Shown one piece after another: positions 27,363-36,107 of a DNA stretch of 46,790 bases (its first letter is position 1; every line of letters starts with the position of its first letter). The DNA lies in the NCBI GenBank assembly GCA_004556545.1, contig SFGO01000015.1, forward strand, positions 1 through 46,790, in the 5' to 3' direction. Position numbers and translations under genes: made by a program. The stretch is from Clostridiales bacterium (lineage in GTDB: Bacteria > Bacillota > Clostridia > Christensenellales > Aristaeellaceae). The notes under the pieces were generated by a model that worked only from the letters and a program-made list of their open reading frames with translations, was not told the origin of the DNA and made no database searches.

Positions 27363-30014
27363 ATGAAGTGCATGGTCATTGACGGCAACTCCATCATCAA
27401 CCGGGCCTATTACGGCATCCGCCCCCTGACTAACCGGGAAGGGCTGTACACCCACGCCGTGTTCGGCTTTCTCACCACGTTGCTGCGCCTGAAAGAGGAA
27501 GAACGGCCGGATGCCCTATGCGTCACCTTCGACCTCCACGCCCCTACCTTCCGTCACAAGGTGGACGAGGCGTACAAGGCCACCCGGAAGCCCATGCCGG
27601 AGGAATTGCGGATGCAGGTGCCGGTGCTGAAAGAGGTGCTGGATACCCTGAACATCCCCCGCTATGAAATGGAGGGGTGGGAGGCCGATGACCTGATCGG
27701 CACCATTTCCCGGAAATGCGAGGCGGCGGGCTGGGACTGCGTAGTGGTGACGGGAGATAAGGATTCCCTCCAGCTTATCACCGACCATACGAAGGTGAAA
27801 CTGGTGTCCACCCGTATGGGCCAGACCACCACCAAGGATATGACCCCGGAGACCTTCCGGGAGCAGTACGGCTTTGAACCCATCCACATGATCGACCTGA
27901 AGGCCCTCATGGGAGACACCTCCGACAATATCCCCGGCGTACCGGGGGTGGGTGAAAAGACCGCTATGGATCTTATTCAAAAATATGGCAGCGTGGACGC
28001 CATTTATGAAAAGCTTCCGGATATCGACGCCAAGCCCGCCGCCATCAAAAAGCTGACGGCGGGAGAGGACGCAGCCCGCCATTCCTACTGGCTGGCCACC
28101 ATCGTCACTGATGCGCCGCTGTCCTTCGACCCGGCGGAAAACCGAGTGCAGGAGCCGACACCGGCGGCGTATCCCCTGTTTTTGAAGCTGGAATTTTCCA
28201 AGCTGATTGAAAAAATGGGCCTGCGTCCAGAGGAAACGGCTCCGGCGGATGCCGCGCCGGACGTCACCGTGACGGCGGAGCGGATCGCGGAGGAATCCCG
28301 TGCCCGGGAGGTGCTGGAACTGTTCCGCAAGGCGGATCATGTGACGGTGCTGGCCTTGCCGGACCTCTCCGGGGTCATTGCGGACTGCGATACCGGGGCG
28401 GATACCGCCCTGTCGGCGGAATTTTTCTTCGAGCGCTACACCGGTGACTGGAACGCGCTGCTGAACGCCCTGTTCGCCGCCGACATCAAAAAGGTGAGCC
28501 ACAACGTCAAGGACCTCATGCGGACGCTACTGGAAAACGGCCTGAACGCAGAGGGCTTCGTGTTCGACACCGCTCTGGCCGCCTATCTGGTGGATGCCAC
28601 CAGCGGCAAATATGAAATCGGTCAGCTGTTCGCCGGGTATTTCCACACGGAGCTGGTAAAGCCGGTCCATCTGGAACCGGATGCCTTCTCCTTGCTGGGG
28701 GATGTGACGGCGGCGGAGGCTGCCTTCCACAGCTACACCAGCGCCGTGGACGCCCTGTACGGAGTGCTGGCCTCCAAGTTGAAGGAGCTGGACCTCTGGG
28801 ATCTGTACGCCACGGCGGAGCTGCCGCTGTGCCGGGTGCTGGCGGAAATGGAACTGGCTGGCTGCCGGGTGGACAAGGGGGCGCTGGTGTCCTTCGGGGA
28901 GATGCTCTCCGAAAAGGCCGCCGCTCTGGAACAGGACATTTACAACATGGCCGGGGAGGAATTCAACATCAACTCCCCCAAGCAGCTGGGAGAAATTTTA
29001 TTCGGCAAGCTGGGCCTGCCCCACGGCAAGAAAACGAAAACCGGCTGGTCCACCAATGCCGATGTGCTGGAAAAGCTGCGCTACGAGGCCCCCATCGTGG
29101 GGGCGGTGCTGGAATACCGGCAATATGCAAAATTGAAATCCACTTACGCCGAGGGGCTTTTAAAGGCTATGGACCCGGACGGGCGCATCCGCACCCGGTT
29201 CCAGATGACCGTTACCGCCACCGGGCGGCTCAGTTCCACGGAGCCGAATCTGCAGAATATTCCCACCCGGACGGACCTTGGCAGCGAAATTCGCCGGATG
29301 TTTATTCCGGTGGAGGGCTGCGTCTTAGTGGACGCGGACTACTCTCAGATCGAGCTGCGGCTGCTGGCCCACATCTCCGGGGACGAGGCCATGCGGGCGG
29401 CGTTTACCACCGGAGCGGACATCCACACCGCCACGGCGGCCCAGGTGTTCCATGTGGCCCCCGGCGATGTGACCCACGAGATGCGCCGCCGGGCGAAAGC
29501 CGTGAACTTCGGCATTGTCTACGGCATTTCCGCCTTTTCCCTCAGTCAGGACATCGGCGTGACGGTGGCGGAGGCCAAGGCGTATATGGAGGCCTATTTC
29601 GCCACCTTCCCCGGTGTGCGGAAGTATATGGATGATGTGGTGGCAAAGGCCAAGGAGCAGGGGTATGTGGAGACGCTGTTCCACCGGCGGCGGGAGCTGC
29701 CGGAGATCCGATCCTCCAATTTCAATATGCGCTCCTTCGGGGAGCGGGTGGCGCTGAATATGCCCATTCAGGGCACGGCGGCGGACATTATGAAGCTGGC
29801 CATGGTGGCCGTGGAAACGCGGCTGAAGGCCGAACTGCCGGCGGCAAAGCTGGTTTTGCAGGTTCACGATGAATTGATTGTGGAGTGCCCGGAGCCGCAG
29901 GCGGCGGCCGCGGCAAAGCTGCTGGAGGAGGAAATGGAGCAGGTGGCCCACCTGTCCGTCCCCCTGACGGCGGAGGCCCACTGGGGCCGCAACTGGCTGG
30001 AAGCTAAGGGATAA
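27363..30014 (+). CDS. polA: DNA polymerase I
   Basis: An 883-residue repair and Okazaki-processing polymerase. Residues 1-290 are an intact 5'-3' exonuclease (GNSIINRAYYG, WEADDLIGT, TGDKDSLQL, GDTSDNIPGVPGVGEKTA). The middle 3'-5' exonuclease-like domain lacks the first acidic pair (the LPDLSG region) and is probably inactive, as in many Firmicutes. The polymerase domain has motif A DYSQIELRLLAHISGD, motif B RRRAKAVNFGIVYGIS and motif C VHDELIVE. The ATG at 27363 has CCGGAGG upstream. It is the first gene of a polA-rimI-GNAT-tsaD operon. Confidence 0.96.
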   Translation: MKCMVIDGNSIINRAYYGIRPLTNREGLYTHAVFGFLTTLLRLKEEERPDALCVTFDLHAPTFRHKVDEAYKATRKPMPEELRMQVPVLKEVLDTLNIPRYEMEGWEADDLIGTISRKCEAAGWDCVVVTGDKDSLQLITDHTKVKLVSTRMGQTTTKDMTPETFREQYGFEPIHMIDLKALMGDTSDNIPGVPGVGEKTAMDLIQKYGSVDAIYEKLPDIDAKPAAIKKLTAGEDAARHSYWLATIVTDAPLSFDPAENRVQEPTPAAYPLFLKLEFSKLIEKMGLRPEETAPADAAPDVTVTAERIAEESRAREVLELFRKADHVTVLALPDLSGVIADCDTGADTALSAEFFFERYTGDWNALLNALFAADIKKVSHNVKDLMRTLLENGLNAEGFVFDTALAAYLVDATSGKYEIGQLFAGYFHTELVKPVHLEPDAFSLLGDVTAAEAAFHSYTSAVDALYGVLASKLKELDLWDLYATAELPLCRVLAEMELAGCRVDKGALVSFGEMLSEKAAALEQDIYNMAGEEFNINSPKQLGEILFGKLGLPHGKKTKTGWSTNADVLEKLRYEAPIVGAVLEYRQYAKLKSTYAEGLLKAMDPDGRIRTRFQMTVTATGRLSSTEPNLQNIPTRTDLGSEIRRMFIPVEGCVLVDADYSQIELRLLAHISGDEAMRAAFTTGADIHTATAAQVFHVAPGDVTHEMRRRAKAVNFGIVYGISAFSLSQDIGVTVAEAKAYMEAYFATFPGVRKYMDDVVAKAKEQGYVETLFHRRRELPEIRSSNFNMRSFGERVALNMPIQGTAADIMKLAMVAVETRLKAELPAAKLVLQVHDELIVECPEPQAAAAAKLLEEEMEQVAHLSVPLTAEAHWGRNWLEAKG

Positions 30015-30027
30015 GGAGTAACATACG

Positions 30028-30516
30028 ATGGAAGAGAAAAATCTGCATGTCCGCATCGTGCCTATGACGGCGGACCATCTGGATGAAGTGGCGGAGCTGG
30101 AACGGATCTGCTTTTCTACGCCGTGGAGCCGGAATATGCTGGCGGAGGAACTGGACAACTACCTGTCCGCATTCCTTGTGGCGCTGGATGACAACGATAA
30201 GGTAGTGGGCTACGCCGGTTTGCAGGCGGTGCTGGACGAGGGTTATATCACCAATGTGGCTGTCCGGCCGGACTGCCGGAAGCAAGGCGTTGCCGGAAAG
30301 CTGCTGCAAGTGTTTCTTGACTTTGCTCAGGCCAACCACCTGGCATTTCTGACACTGGAAGTCCGGGCCTCCAACTACCCCGCCATCGCCCTGTACGGCA
30401 GCCGGGGCTTCCGGGGCGTGGGCCGGCGCAAGAATTACTATGAGCATCCCCGGGAGGATGCCATCATTATGACAAGGGAGTTTGAACAGCATGGAACTGA
30501 GAATCCCGTCAGTTGA
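30028..30516 (+). CDS. rimI: Ribosomal protein alanine N-acetyltransferase RimI
   Basis: A 162-residue GNAT enzyme expected to acetylate the N terminus of ribosomal protein S18, or others. The acetyl-CoA site is VRPDCRKQGVAGKLL, followed by LEVRASNYPAIALYGSRGF, typical of RimI. It begins 13 bp after polA and overlaps the next gene by 26 bp. RimI beside tsaD is the usual order in Firmicutes. Confidence 0.9.
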   Translation: MEEKNLHVRIVPMTADHLDEVAELERICFSTPWSRNMLAEELDNYLSAFLVALDDNDKVVGYAGLQAVLDEGYITNVAVRPDCRKQGVAGKLLQVFLDFAQANHLAFLTLEVRASNYPAIALYGSRGFRGVGRRKNYYEHPREDAIIMTREFEQHGTENPVS

Positions 30517-31084
30517 ACAACTGAGGACGATTTATGACCGGGACCTGAAGGAAGCGTTTCCCACAGCGGAATTAAAACCCCTGCGGAATATTGAGAAGAG
30601 TTGGGCGGAGGGCTGGTACAAGCCCTACTGCCTGTTTGACGGAGACAATATCGTAGGCGAAGCATTCCTCTGGCTGGGACATCCCGGCTGGGCACTGCTG
30701 GATTACCTGTGTGTTTCCAGTATCCGCCGCAACGGCGGCGTCGGTGCATCCATCCTGGAGAAGCTGCGGGAGCGGGAGGCGGACACGGTGATCTTCGGAG
30801 AGTCGGAAGCTCCGGAGGACGCGTCGGACCCGGAGATGGCCCGGCGGCGGTTGGGGTTCTATGCCCGGTGCGGTCTGCGGACCGCCGGGTATGATACGGA
30901 GATGTTCGGCGTCCACTACAAGACCCTGTATCTCGCCGGCGGCCCGGTGGATGACGCCGCCCTGATGGAAGAACACCGGTTCGTTTACGAGAATACATTT
31001 TCTGCGGACAAGTACCACAAGTATGTCCGCATCCCCTTTGATCCCAAGGCGGCACCGGGGCCAAAGGTGCCCTGGCAGCAGTAA
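30491..31084 (+). CDS. GNAT family acetyltransferase
   Basis: A 197-residue protein with a weak GNAT fold. DYLCVSSIRRNGGVGASILEKL resembles the acetyl-CoA pyrophosphate loop, and a C-terminal RLGFYARCGLRTAG supports the family. The substrate is unknown. The ATG at 30491 is chosen because AGGGAG lies about 10 bp upstream; a TTG at 30482 is possible. It sits between rimI and tsaD, where some relatives carry tsaB or tsaE, but it does not resemble those. Confidence 0.75.
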   Translation: MELRIPSVEQLRTIYDRDLKEAFPTAELKPLRNIEKSWAEGWYKPYCLFDGDNIVGEAFLWLGHPGWALLDYLCVSSIRRNGGVGASILEKLREREADTVIFGESEAPEDASDPEMARRRLGFYARCGLRTAGYDTEMFGVHYKTLYLAGGPVDDAALMEEHRFVYENTFSADKYHKYVRIPFDPKAAPGPKVPWQQ

Positions 31085-31123
31085 GGCGGAGAACGCCGAT
31101 CTTTTGGAGAAAGAAGCATTGCT

Positions 31124-32131
31124 ATGAAGATTTTAGCCTTTGAATCCTCCTGCGACGAGACCGCCGTGGCAGTGGTGGAGGACGGACGGCGGGTGTTGTC
31201 CGATGCCATTGCCTCTCAGGCGGACCTCCACGCTCTGTACGGCGGCGTGGTACCGGAGCTGGCCTCCCGCAAGCATGTTGAAGTGATCGCGGTCCTGACA
31301 GAAAAAGCCTTGGCGGACGCCGGCTGCACCCGGCAGGATATTGACGCCGTGGCCGTCACCTACGCCCCCGGTCTCATCGGGGCCGTACTGGTGGGCTTGA
31401 GCTTTGCCAAATCCGTGGCCTACGGCCTTGGGGTGCCTCTGATCCCGGTGCACCATGTCCGGGGCCATATCGCCGCCAACTATCTGGCCTTCCCGGAGCT
31501 GGAGCCACCCTTCCTGGCGCTGGCCATCTCCGGGGGCAACACCATGATCGTGGACGTCCGGGATTATACGGATCTGGAAATTTTGGGTGCGACCCGGGAC
31601 GATGCGGCGGGGGAATGCTTTGACAAGGCGGCCCGAGTGTTGGGACTTCCCTACCCCGGCGGCGCGCCCATGGACAAGCTGGCCCAGCAGTCCAGGGGCG
31701 GTGTCTACACCCTGCCCCATTCCCATGTGGAGGGTGCCCCGCTGGATATGAGCTTTTCCGGCCTGAAAACGGCAGTGGTGAATCTGGCCCATCACGCCGA
31801 GCAGGTGGGCGAGCCGCTGGATGCCCCGGCGCTGGCCCGGGACTTCGCCCAGGCTGTCAGCGATACGCTGGTCCCCCGCGTCATGGAAGCCGCAAAGCAG
31901 TCCGGCCGCACCGTCATCGTCGCCGCCGGCGGCGTGGCGGCCAACTCCGTCATTCGGGCGGACCTGGAGCGGGCCTGCGAAAAAGCCGGCTGCCGGCTGT
32001 ATCTGCCGCCGCTGCGGTGGTGCGGCGATAACGGTGCCATGATCGGCGCACAGGGGTATTACGAATATCTGGCGGGCCATACGGCGGGCATGGACCTGAA
32101 TGCCTACGCTACCCGCGACATCAGCGAATAA
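31124..32131 (+). CDS. tsaD: tRNA threonylcarbamoyladenosine synthase subunit TsaD
   Basis: A 335-residue ASKHA-fold enzyme that transfers threonylcarbamoyl to A37 of ANN-decoding tRNAs. It starts MKILAFESSCDETA, carries the metal motif HHVRGH, and has the phosphate loop LAISGGNTMIV and later AAGGVAAN. The length matches the family. It is the last gene of the polA operon. The partners TsaB, TsaC and TsaE are not in the window. Confidence 0.95.
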   Translation: MKILAFESSCDETAVAVVEDGRRVLSDAIASQADLHALYGGVVPELASRKHVEVIAVLTEKALADAGCTRQDIDAVAVTYAPGLIGAVLVGLSFAKSVAYGLGVPLIPVHHVRGHIAANYLAFPELEPPFLALAISGGNTMIVDVRDYTDLEILGATRDDAAGECFDKAARVLGLPYPGGAPMDKLAQQSRGGVYTLPHSHVEGAPLDMSFSGLKTAVVNLAHHAEQVGEPLDAPALARDFAQAVSDTLVPRVMEAAKQSGRTVIVAAGGVAANSVIRADLERACEKAGCRLYLPPLRWCGDNGAMIGAQGYYEYLAGHTAGMDLNAYATRDISE

Positions 32132-32134
32132 ACG

Positions 32135-32168
32135 ATACCGGCGGTCATCGAACCGCCGGTATTTTTTG
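32135..32168 (+). terminator. Terminator after tsaD
   Basis: A perfect 11-bp stem (32135-32145 with 32152-32162) running into TTTTTTG, 3 bp after the stop. Confidence 0.88.
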
Positions 32169-32178
32169 CCGATATATG

Positions 32179-32211
32179 GATAAGCGCCGCGGCTCAGCCG
32201 CGGCGCTTATC
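32179..32211. other. Very stable hairpin between tsaD and cysK
   Basis: A perfect 15-bp GC-rich stem (32179-32193 with 32197-32211) with loop TCA. It may act as the cysK terminator from the other side, but no T-run follows directly on the minus strand. Confidence 0.6.
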
Positions 32212-32256
32212 GTGATTTAAGAGAGAATTAGAGAAGAAAAAGAGAAGAAAGAAAAA

Positions 32257-33189
32257 TCAATCCTGAAACAGCGGAGTGGAGAGATAGCGGTCGCCGGTAT
32301 CTGGCAGAAGAACGGCAATGGTCTTGCCTTCAAATTCCGGCCGTTTGGCCAGTTGTACAGCAGCCCACACAGCGGCGCCGGAGGAGATGCCCACCAGCAC
32401 ACCCTCCCGCTTGCCGATCAGCTTGCCGGTGGCGAAAGCGTCCTCATTTTCCACGGGGATGATCTCGTCATACACCTTGGTGTCCAGCACATCGGGGACA
32501 AAGCCTGCACCGATGCCCTGAATCTTATGCGCGCCGCCGTGGCCCTCGCTGAGAACGGGAGAGCTCTTTGGCTCCACGGCCACCACCTTCACAGCGGGAT
32601 TTTTGCTCTTGAGGAACTGACCCACACCGGTCAGGGTGCCGCCAGTGCCTACGCCGGCTACGAACGCATCCACCTGACCGTCCGTATCCGCCCAGATCTC
32701 CGGGCCGGTGGTCTCAAAATGGGCCTTGGGGTTGGCGGGATTTACGAACTGACCGGGAATGAAGCTGTTTGGAATCTCCTTTGCCAGCTCGTTGGCCTTG
32801 GCAATGGCGCCCTTCATGCCCTGGGAGCCTTCGGAGAGAACCAGCTCCGCGCCGTAGGCCTTCATGATCTGACGGCGCTCCACGCTCATGGTTTCCGGCA
32901 TGACGATGATGATCCGGTAGCCCCGGGCGGCGGCTACGGAGGCCAGACCGATACCGGTGTTGCCGCTGGTGGGCTCAATGATGACAGAACCGGGCTTCAA
33001 AAGGCCCTTGGCCTCAGCGTCATCGATCATGGCCTTGGCAATGCGGTCTTTCACGCTGCCGGCGGGATTGAAATATTCCAGCTTGGCCACGATTCTGGCC
33101 TTCAGACCAAATTCCTGTTCCAGATGGGTCAGCTCCAGCAAGGGGGTATGGCCGATCAACTGATCGGCGGCGGTATAGATACGAGACAT
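32257..33189 (-). CDS. cysK: Cysteine synthase (O-acetylserine sulfhydrylase)
   Basis: A 310-residue PLP enzyme making cysteine from O-acetylserine and sulfide. PAGSVKDRIA holds the Schiff-base Lys47. EPTSGNTGIGLA binds the substrate carboxylate, and GVGTGGTLTG binds the PLP phosphate. The length is usual for CysK. AAAAAGGAG precedes the ATG. The 5' leader is about 140 nt and contains a 13-codon reading frame with two Cys codons, suggesting control by cysteine supply. Confidence 0.94.
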   Translation of the reverse strand: MSRIYTAADQLIGHTPLLELTHLEQEFGLKARIVAKLEYFNPAGSVKDRIAKAMIDDAEAKGLLKPGSVIIEPTSGNTGIGLASVAAARGYRIIIVMPETMSVERRQIMKAYGAELVLSEGSQGMKGAIAKANELAKEIPNSFIPGQFVNPANPKAHFETTGPEIWADTDGQVDAFVAGVGTGGTLTGVGQFLKSKNPAVKVVAVEPKSSPVLSEGHGGAHKIQGIGAGFVPDVLDTKVYDEIIPVENEDAFATGKLIGKREGVLVGISSGAAVWAAVQLAKRPEFEGKTIAVLLPDTGDRYLSTPLFQD

Positions 33190-33243
33190 AAGATGATCTC
33201 CTTTTTATGTTGTAGAATGATTTATTGAGAAATGGAAAACGGA

Positions 33244-33285
33244 TCATTCCTGACAACATCGGAAGCCTGGTGTCATACGATTCAT
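33244..33285 (-). CDS. Candidate cysteine leader peptide of cysK
   Basis: A 13-residue frame, MNRMTPGFRCCQE, lies between the cysK promoter and cysK on the same strand. AGAGGA stands 5 bp before its ATG. Adjacent Cys codons are at positions 10 and 11 (33258-33253). Its stop lies in a segment (33242-33249) that can pair either with 33215-33221 (7 bp) or with 33193-33198 next to the cysK ribosome binding site (6 bp). This fits ribosome stalling at Cys codons controlling cysK translation. It is inference; no homologue search was possible. Confidence 0.6.
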   Translation of the reverse strand: MNRMTPGFRCCQE

Positions 33286-33338
33286 GGAAATCCTCTTTTC
33301 TGAGCGAATAAATACAACCAATCAAGTAGGTTAATGGG

Positions 33339-33367
33339 AGTATACGGCGGCGCATTTCCATTGTCAA
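33339..33367 (-). promoter_or_regulatory. Promoter of cysK
   Basis: On the minus strand: consensus TTGACA (33367-33362), 17-bp spacer, TATACT (33344-33339). It places transcription start about 50 nt before the leader peptide. Confidence 0.88.
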
Positions 33368-33377
33368 GAGGAAATTT

Positions 33378-33410
33378 AAAAAAATCCGGGTTTCCAGCAG
33401 AAAAACCCGG
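33378..33410 (-). terminator. Terminator of the nucleoside-kinase-like gene
   Basis: On the minus strand CCGGGTTT...AAACCCGG (33410-33403 with 33393-33386) is followed by ATTTTTTT. A second perfect 11-bp hairpin stands before it at 33408-33432. Confidence 0.85.
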
Positions 33411-33463
33411 CGGACACAGAGTGTGTCCGCCGTGGATCGGATGAAATTGTCTGTGAATGGAGA

Positions 33464-35128
33464 TCACGTCTTGTAAATGCCGCCGCCTACAAATTCCCGC
33501 ATCAGGGAGGTCTGGGGTACGTCATCTGCCGGGACTGGCAGGAAGTAGTCCAGGAATTTCAGGAGCCGCTTGGCTTCCAGATATTCGTCGCTGCCCCGGG
33601 GGACGCCGAACAGCAGCGGCTGCACATAGGGCTTCAGCAGGGCAGTTTCGTAAATGAGGGAGGAGTTGAACACCGTATCGGCGCTGTCCTGATAGGGAAA
33701 GATGTTCTGTTCCTCGCCCCGGCGGACGGAGGGCCACATTTTGATGGTGGCCTGAGCACCGTAGCCCCGGGTCCGGGCGTCCCGTTCAATGCGGCGGAGC
33801 AGCCGGGCGTCGGTGGTGGGAATGCGGTTGTGATCGTCGATATTCAGGGTGGTCAGGCAGCTGATGTAAATTTTGTACTTGCTCTCCTTAGGCAGAGAGT
33901 GGGAAAATTCGTCGTTCAGGCAGTGGATGCCCTCGATCACCAGTACGTCGCCGTCTCCCAGCGTCAGCTTTTCACCGTTGTATTCCCGGACGCCCTTTTT
34001 GAAGTTGAAGGTGGGCATATCCACCGTTTCGCCCTTCAGCAGACGGCTCATATCGCTGTTGAACTGCTCAACATCCATAGCGCCCAGTCCCTCAAAATCG
34101 TACTGGCCGTTGGCATCTCTGGGGGTGTCCTCCCGGTTGCGGAAGTAGTTGTCTGTGGCGATGGGATGGGGCCGCAGGCCGCAGGCCATCAGCTGAGTGG
34201 ACAGCCGGTGGGAGAAGGTGGTTTTGCCAGAGGAGGAGGGACCGGCGATCATCACGAAGCGGACGTCCTTCCGCCGGGCGATCTCCTCGGCAATGTCACC
34301 CACTCGCTTTTCCATCAGGGCTTCGTGGGCCAAAATCAACTGGGTGGCGTTGCCTTCAGCAATCATGTCATCCATCTCTCCTACGTTGGAGATATACATG
34401 GCGGCGGAGCGATCCTCGGCGTCATGCATGGCCTGAAACACCTTCATAGAGGGCGTGAACTTACCTACCTGCTCCGGTTCCTCCAGCGACGGCAGGCGGA
34501 GGATGAAGCCATCCTCAAACAGCTCCAGAGCAAACCACTGAAGATAACCGGTGTCCGGTACCATGTAGCCGTAGAAATAGTCAGTGAAGCCGTCCAGAGT
34601 GTAAAGGTTGACCCGGGAGCTGATGCGGTATTTCAGGAGCCGGGCCTTATCCTCCATGCCGTTTTCTGTCAAAAAGGCCGCAGCGTCTTCGATATCCACA
34701 GACTGCTTTTTGATGGGCAGAACCTGACGGACCAGCTCCCGCATCCGGTCCTCGATCCGGTGCAGCAGGGTGTTATCCAACGTGAAGCTGCCTCTGGCCC
34801 GGCAGAACAGAGCGTTGCTCAGGGAAAATTCCACCCGGACGTGCTCCACCTGCTCCCGGCCTACCACGTCATAAAATGCCTTGAGCATCAGGAGAATGGC
34901 GCTGCGCTCATAGGTCTGGCGGCCCGGCTTGTCGGCGGCGGTGACCATGGAGAGGGAGCAGTCCCGCTTCACGGTCTTTTGCAGCTCCCGGAGCTTGCCG
35001 TCCCGGTTCACCAGCAGGATCTGGTGGGGATAGTTCTCCTGAAATTCCGCGGCGATGGCGCGGTAAGTGGTTCCGTAGGGATACTGGTGTATCGTGCCGT
35101 TCACGGTGACGTTCAGCATGGTTTCCAT
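33464..35128 (-). CDS. TGS-domain / uridine-kinase-like nucleoside kinase
   Basis: A 554-residue protein. The N terminus (about 1-65) is TGS-like. The region about 65-260 resembles the second additional domain of threonyl-tRNA synthetase. A C-terminal P-loop kinase of the uridine kinase/phosphoribulokinase group follows, with Walker A AGPSSSGKTTFS near residue 295 and DNYFRNREDTP. Such proteins are common in Clostridia and annotated as nucleoside kinases; the true substrate is uncertain. AAAGGAGA precedes the ATG. It has its own promoter, divergent from a TetR gene. Confidence 0.88.
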   Translation of the reverse strand: METMLNVTVNGTIHQYPYGTTYRAIAAEFQENYPHQILLVNRDGKLRELQKTVKRDCSLSMVTAADKPGRQTYERSAILLMLKAFYDVVGREQVEHVRVEFSLSNALFCRARGSFTLDNTLLHRIEDRMRELVRQVLPIKKQSVDIEDAAAFLTENGMEDKARLLKYRISSRVNLYTLDGFTDYFYGYMVPDTGYLQWFALELFEDGFILRLPSLEEPEQVGKFTPSMKVFQAMHDAEDRSAAMYISNVGEMDDMIAEGNATQLILAHEALMEKRVGDIAEEIARRKDVRFVMIAGPSSSGKTTFSHRLSTQLMACGLRPHPIATDNYFRNREDTPRDANGQYDFEGLGAMDVEQFNSDMSRLLKGETVDMPTFNFKKGVREYNGEKLTLGDGDVLVIEGIHCLNDEFSHSLPKESKYKIYISCLTTLNIDDHNRIPTTDARLLRRIERDARTRGYGAQATIKMWPSVRRGEEQNIFPYQDSADTVFNSSLIYETALLKPYVQPLLFGVPRGSDEYLEAKRLLKFLDYFLPVPADDVPQTSLMREFVGGGIYKT

Positions 35129-35189
35129 AGAATTCTCCTTTCAAATATGGCTGCGGGAGGGTTCTCCCGGTGATCGTTTGCTTTTCTCT

Positions 35190-35218
35190 ATTATACGGTG
35201 CGGAACCGCCGGGTTCAA
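35190..35218 (-). promoter_or_regulatory. Promoter of the nucleoside-kinase-like gene
   Basis: On the minus strand: TTGAAC (35218-35213), 17-bp spacer, TATAAT (35195-35190). Confidence 0.82.
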
Positions 35219-35269
35219 TGGGTAAAGTGTAAACATCTGCCCAAAAGCGGACCGTTCCGGCCCCGGCCC

Positions 35270-35298
35270 TTGCTTTTTGCCGGGTTTCATTGTAAAAT
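35270..35298 (+). promoter_or_regulatory. Promoter of the TetR gene
   Basis: TTGCTT (35270-35275), 17-bp spacer, TAAAAT (35293-35298), divergent from the kinase promoter. Confidence 0.7.
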
Positions 35299-35330
35299 TT
35301 TCACAGCTACATTGCAGGGAGGACAACGCC

Positions 35331-35921
35331 ATGGCAAAACGAAACAGCCGCAATACCCGGGGGCGGATCATCTCCGCCGCTTGGAAGCTCTTTTATGAGC
35401 AGGGATATGACGGCACCACAGTAGAGGACATCGTTTTTGAATCCGGCACCTCCAAAGGCTCCTTCTACCATTATTTTGACGGCAAGGACGCCCTGATGGG
35501 CACCTTGGCCTATGTGTTCGACGAAAAATACGAGGACCTGATGCCCACGCTGAACCCGGAGAAGGGTGCCATCGAGACGCTGGCCTATATCAACCATGAG
35601 CTGTATGTGATGATCGAGTCCAGCGTGTCCATCGACCTGCTGACCCGTCTGCTGTCCACCCAATTGCTGGCCCGGGGAGAAAAGCACCTGCTGGACCGGA
35701 GCCGTGTCTACTTCCGCTTGCTGAAAAAGATCGTCCGTCAGGGTGCGGAGCGGGGCGAATTCCGCCCTGGTCTGGCTCAGGAGGAGATCGTCCGGGCCTT
35801 CGCCATGTGGGAACGGGCACAGCTTTACGACTGGTGCCTGTGCGGCGGGGACTACTCTCTGGTGGCCTACGCGGAGAAGATGACGCCCCTGTTTTTGGAG
35901 AGTTTCCGAGTCGGAGAATAA
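35331..35921 (+). CDS. TetR/AcrR-family transcriptional regulator
   Basis: A 196-residue repressor. The N-terminal HTH (ISAAWKLFYEQGYDGTTVEDI, then GTSKGSFYHYFDGKDAL) is at about residues 12-60. A helical ligand-binding domain follows. The ATG at 35331 has AGGGAGG upstream; an in-frame start at 35277 is unsupported. It lies before putP and divergent from the kinase gene, so either could be its target. No clear operator palindrome was found. Confidence 0.9.
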   Translation: MAKRNSRNTRGRIISAAWKLFYEQGYDGTTVEDIVFESGTSKGSFYHYFDGKDALMGTLAYVFDEKYEDLMPTLNPEKGAIETLAYINHELYVMIESSVSIDLLTRLLSTQLLARGEKHLLDRSRVYFRLLKKIVRQGAERGEFRPGLAQEEIVRAFAMWERAQLYDWCLCGGDYSLVAYAEKMTPLFLESFRVGE

Positions 35922-36006
35922 ATCTTATTTTTTGTTTTTCGAGTATTCCATTTTTCTGTGCAGTATAAAACTGTTGAAATATAAAGAAAAATCTGATATT
36001 ATAAGA

Positions 36007-36038
36007 AACGCCGTATAGAATTGATTCTATACGGCGTT
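36007..36038 (+). terminator. Terminator-like hairpin after the TetR gene
   Basis: A perfect 15-bp stem (36007-36021 with 36024-36038) followed by CTGTATTTCATT. It lies 85 bp after the TetR stop and directly before the putP promoter. Confidence 0.65.
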
Positions 36039-36043
36039 CTGTA

Positions 36044-36072
36044 TTTCATTCTTGCTTACGTTGTGGTATGAT
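36044..36072 (+). promoter_or_regulatory. Possible promoter of putP
   Basis: TTTCAT (36044-36049), 17-bp spacer, TATGAT (36067-36072) preceded by TGG (extended -10). Confidence 0.5.
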
Positions 36073-36107
36073 ACCAAGCATTGAAGTGTTAAAGGAGAGA
36101 GTATTGT

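Noticed and set aside
33190..33463. T-box or SAM-type riboswitch before cysK
   Set aside because: No T-box sequence, no terminator/antiterminator pair and no SAM-riboswitch core were seen; the leader peptide explains the region better.
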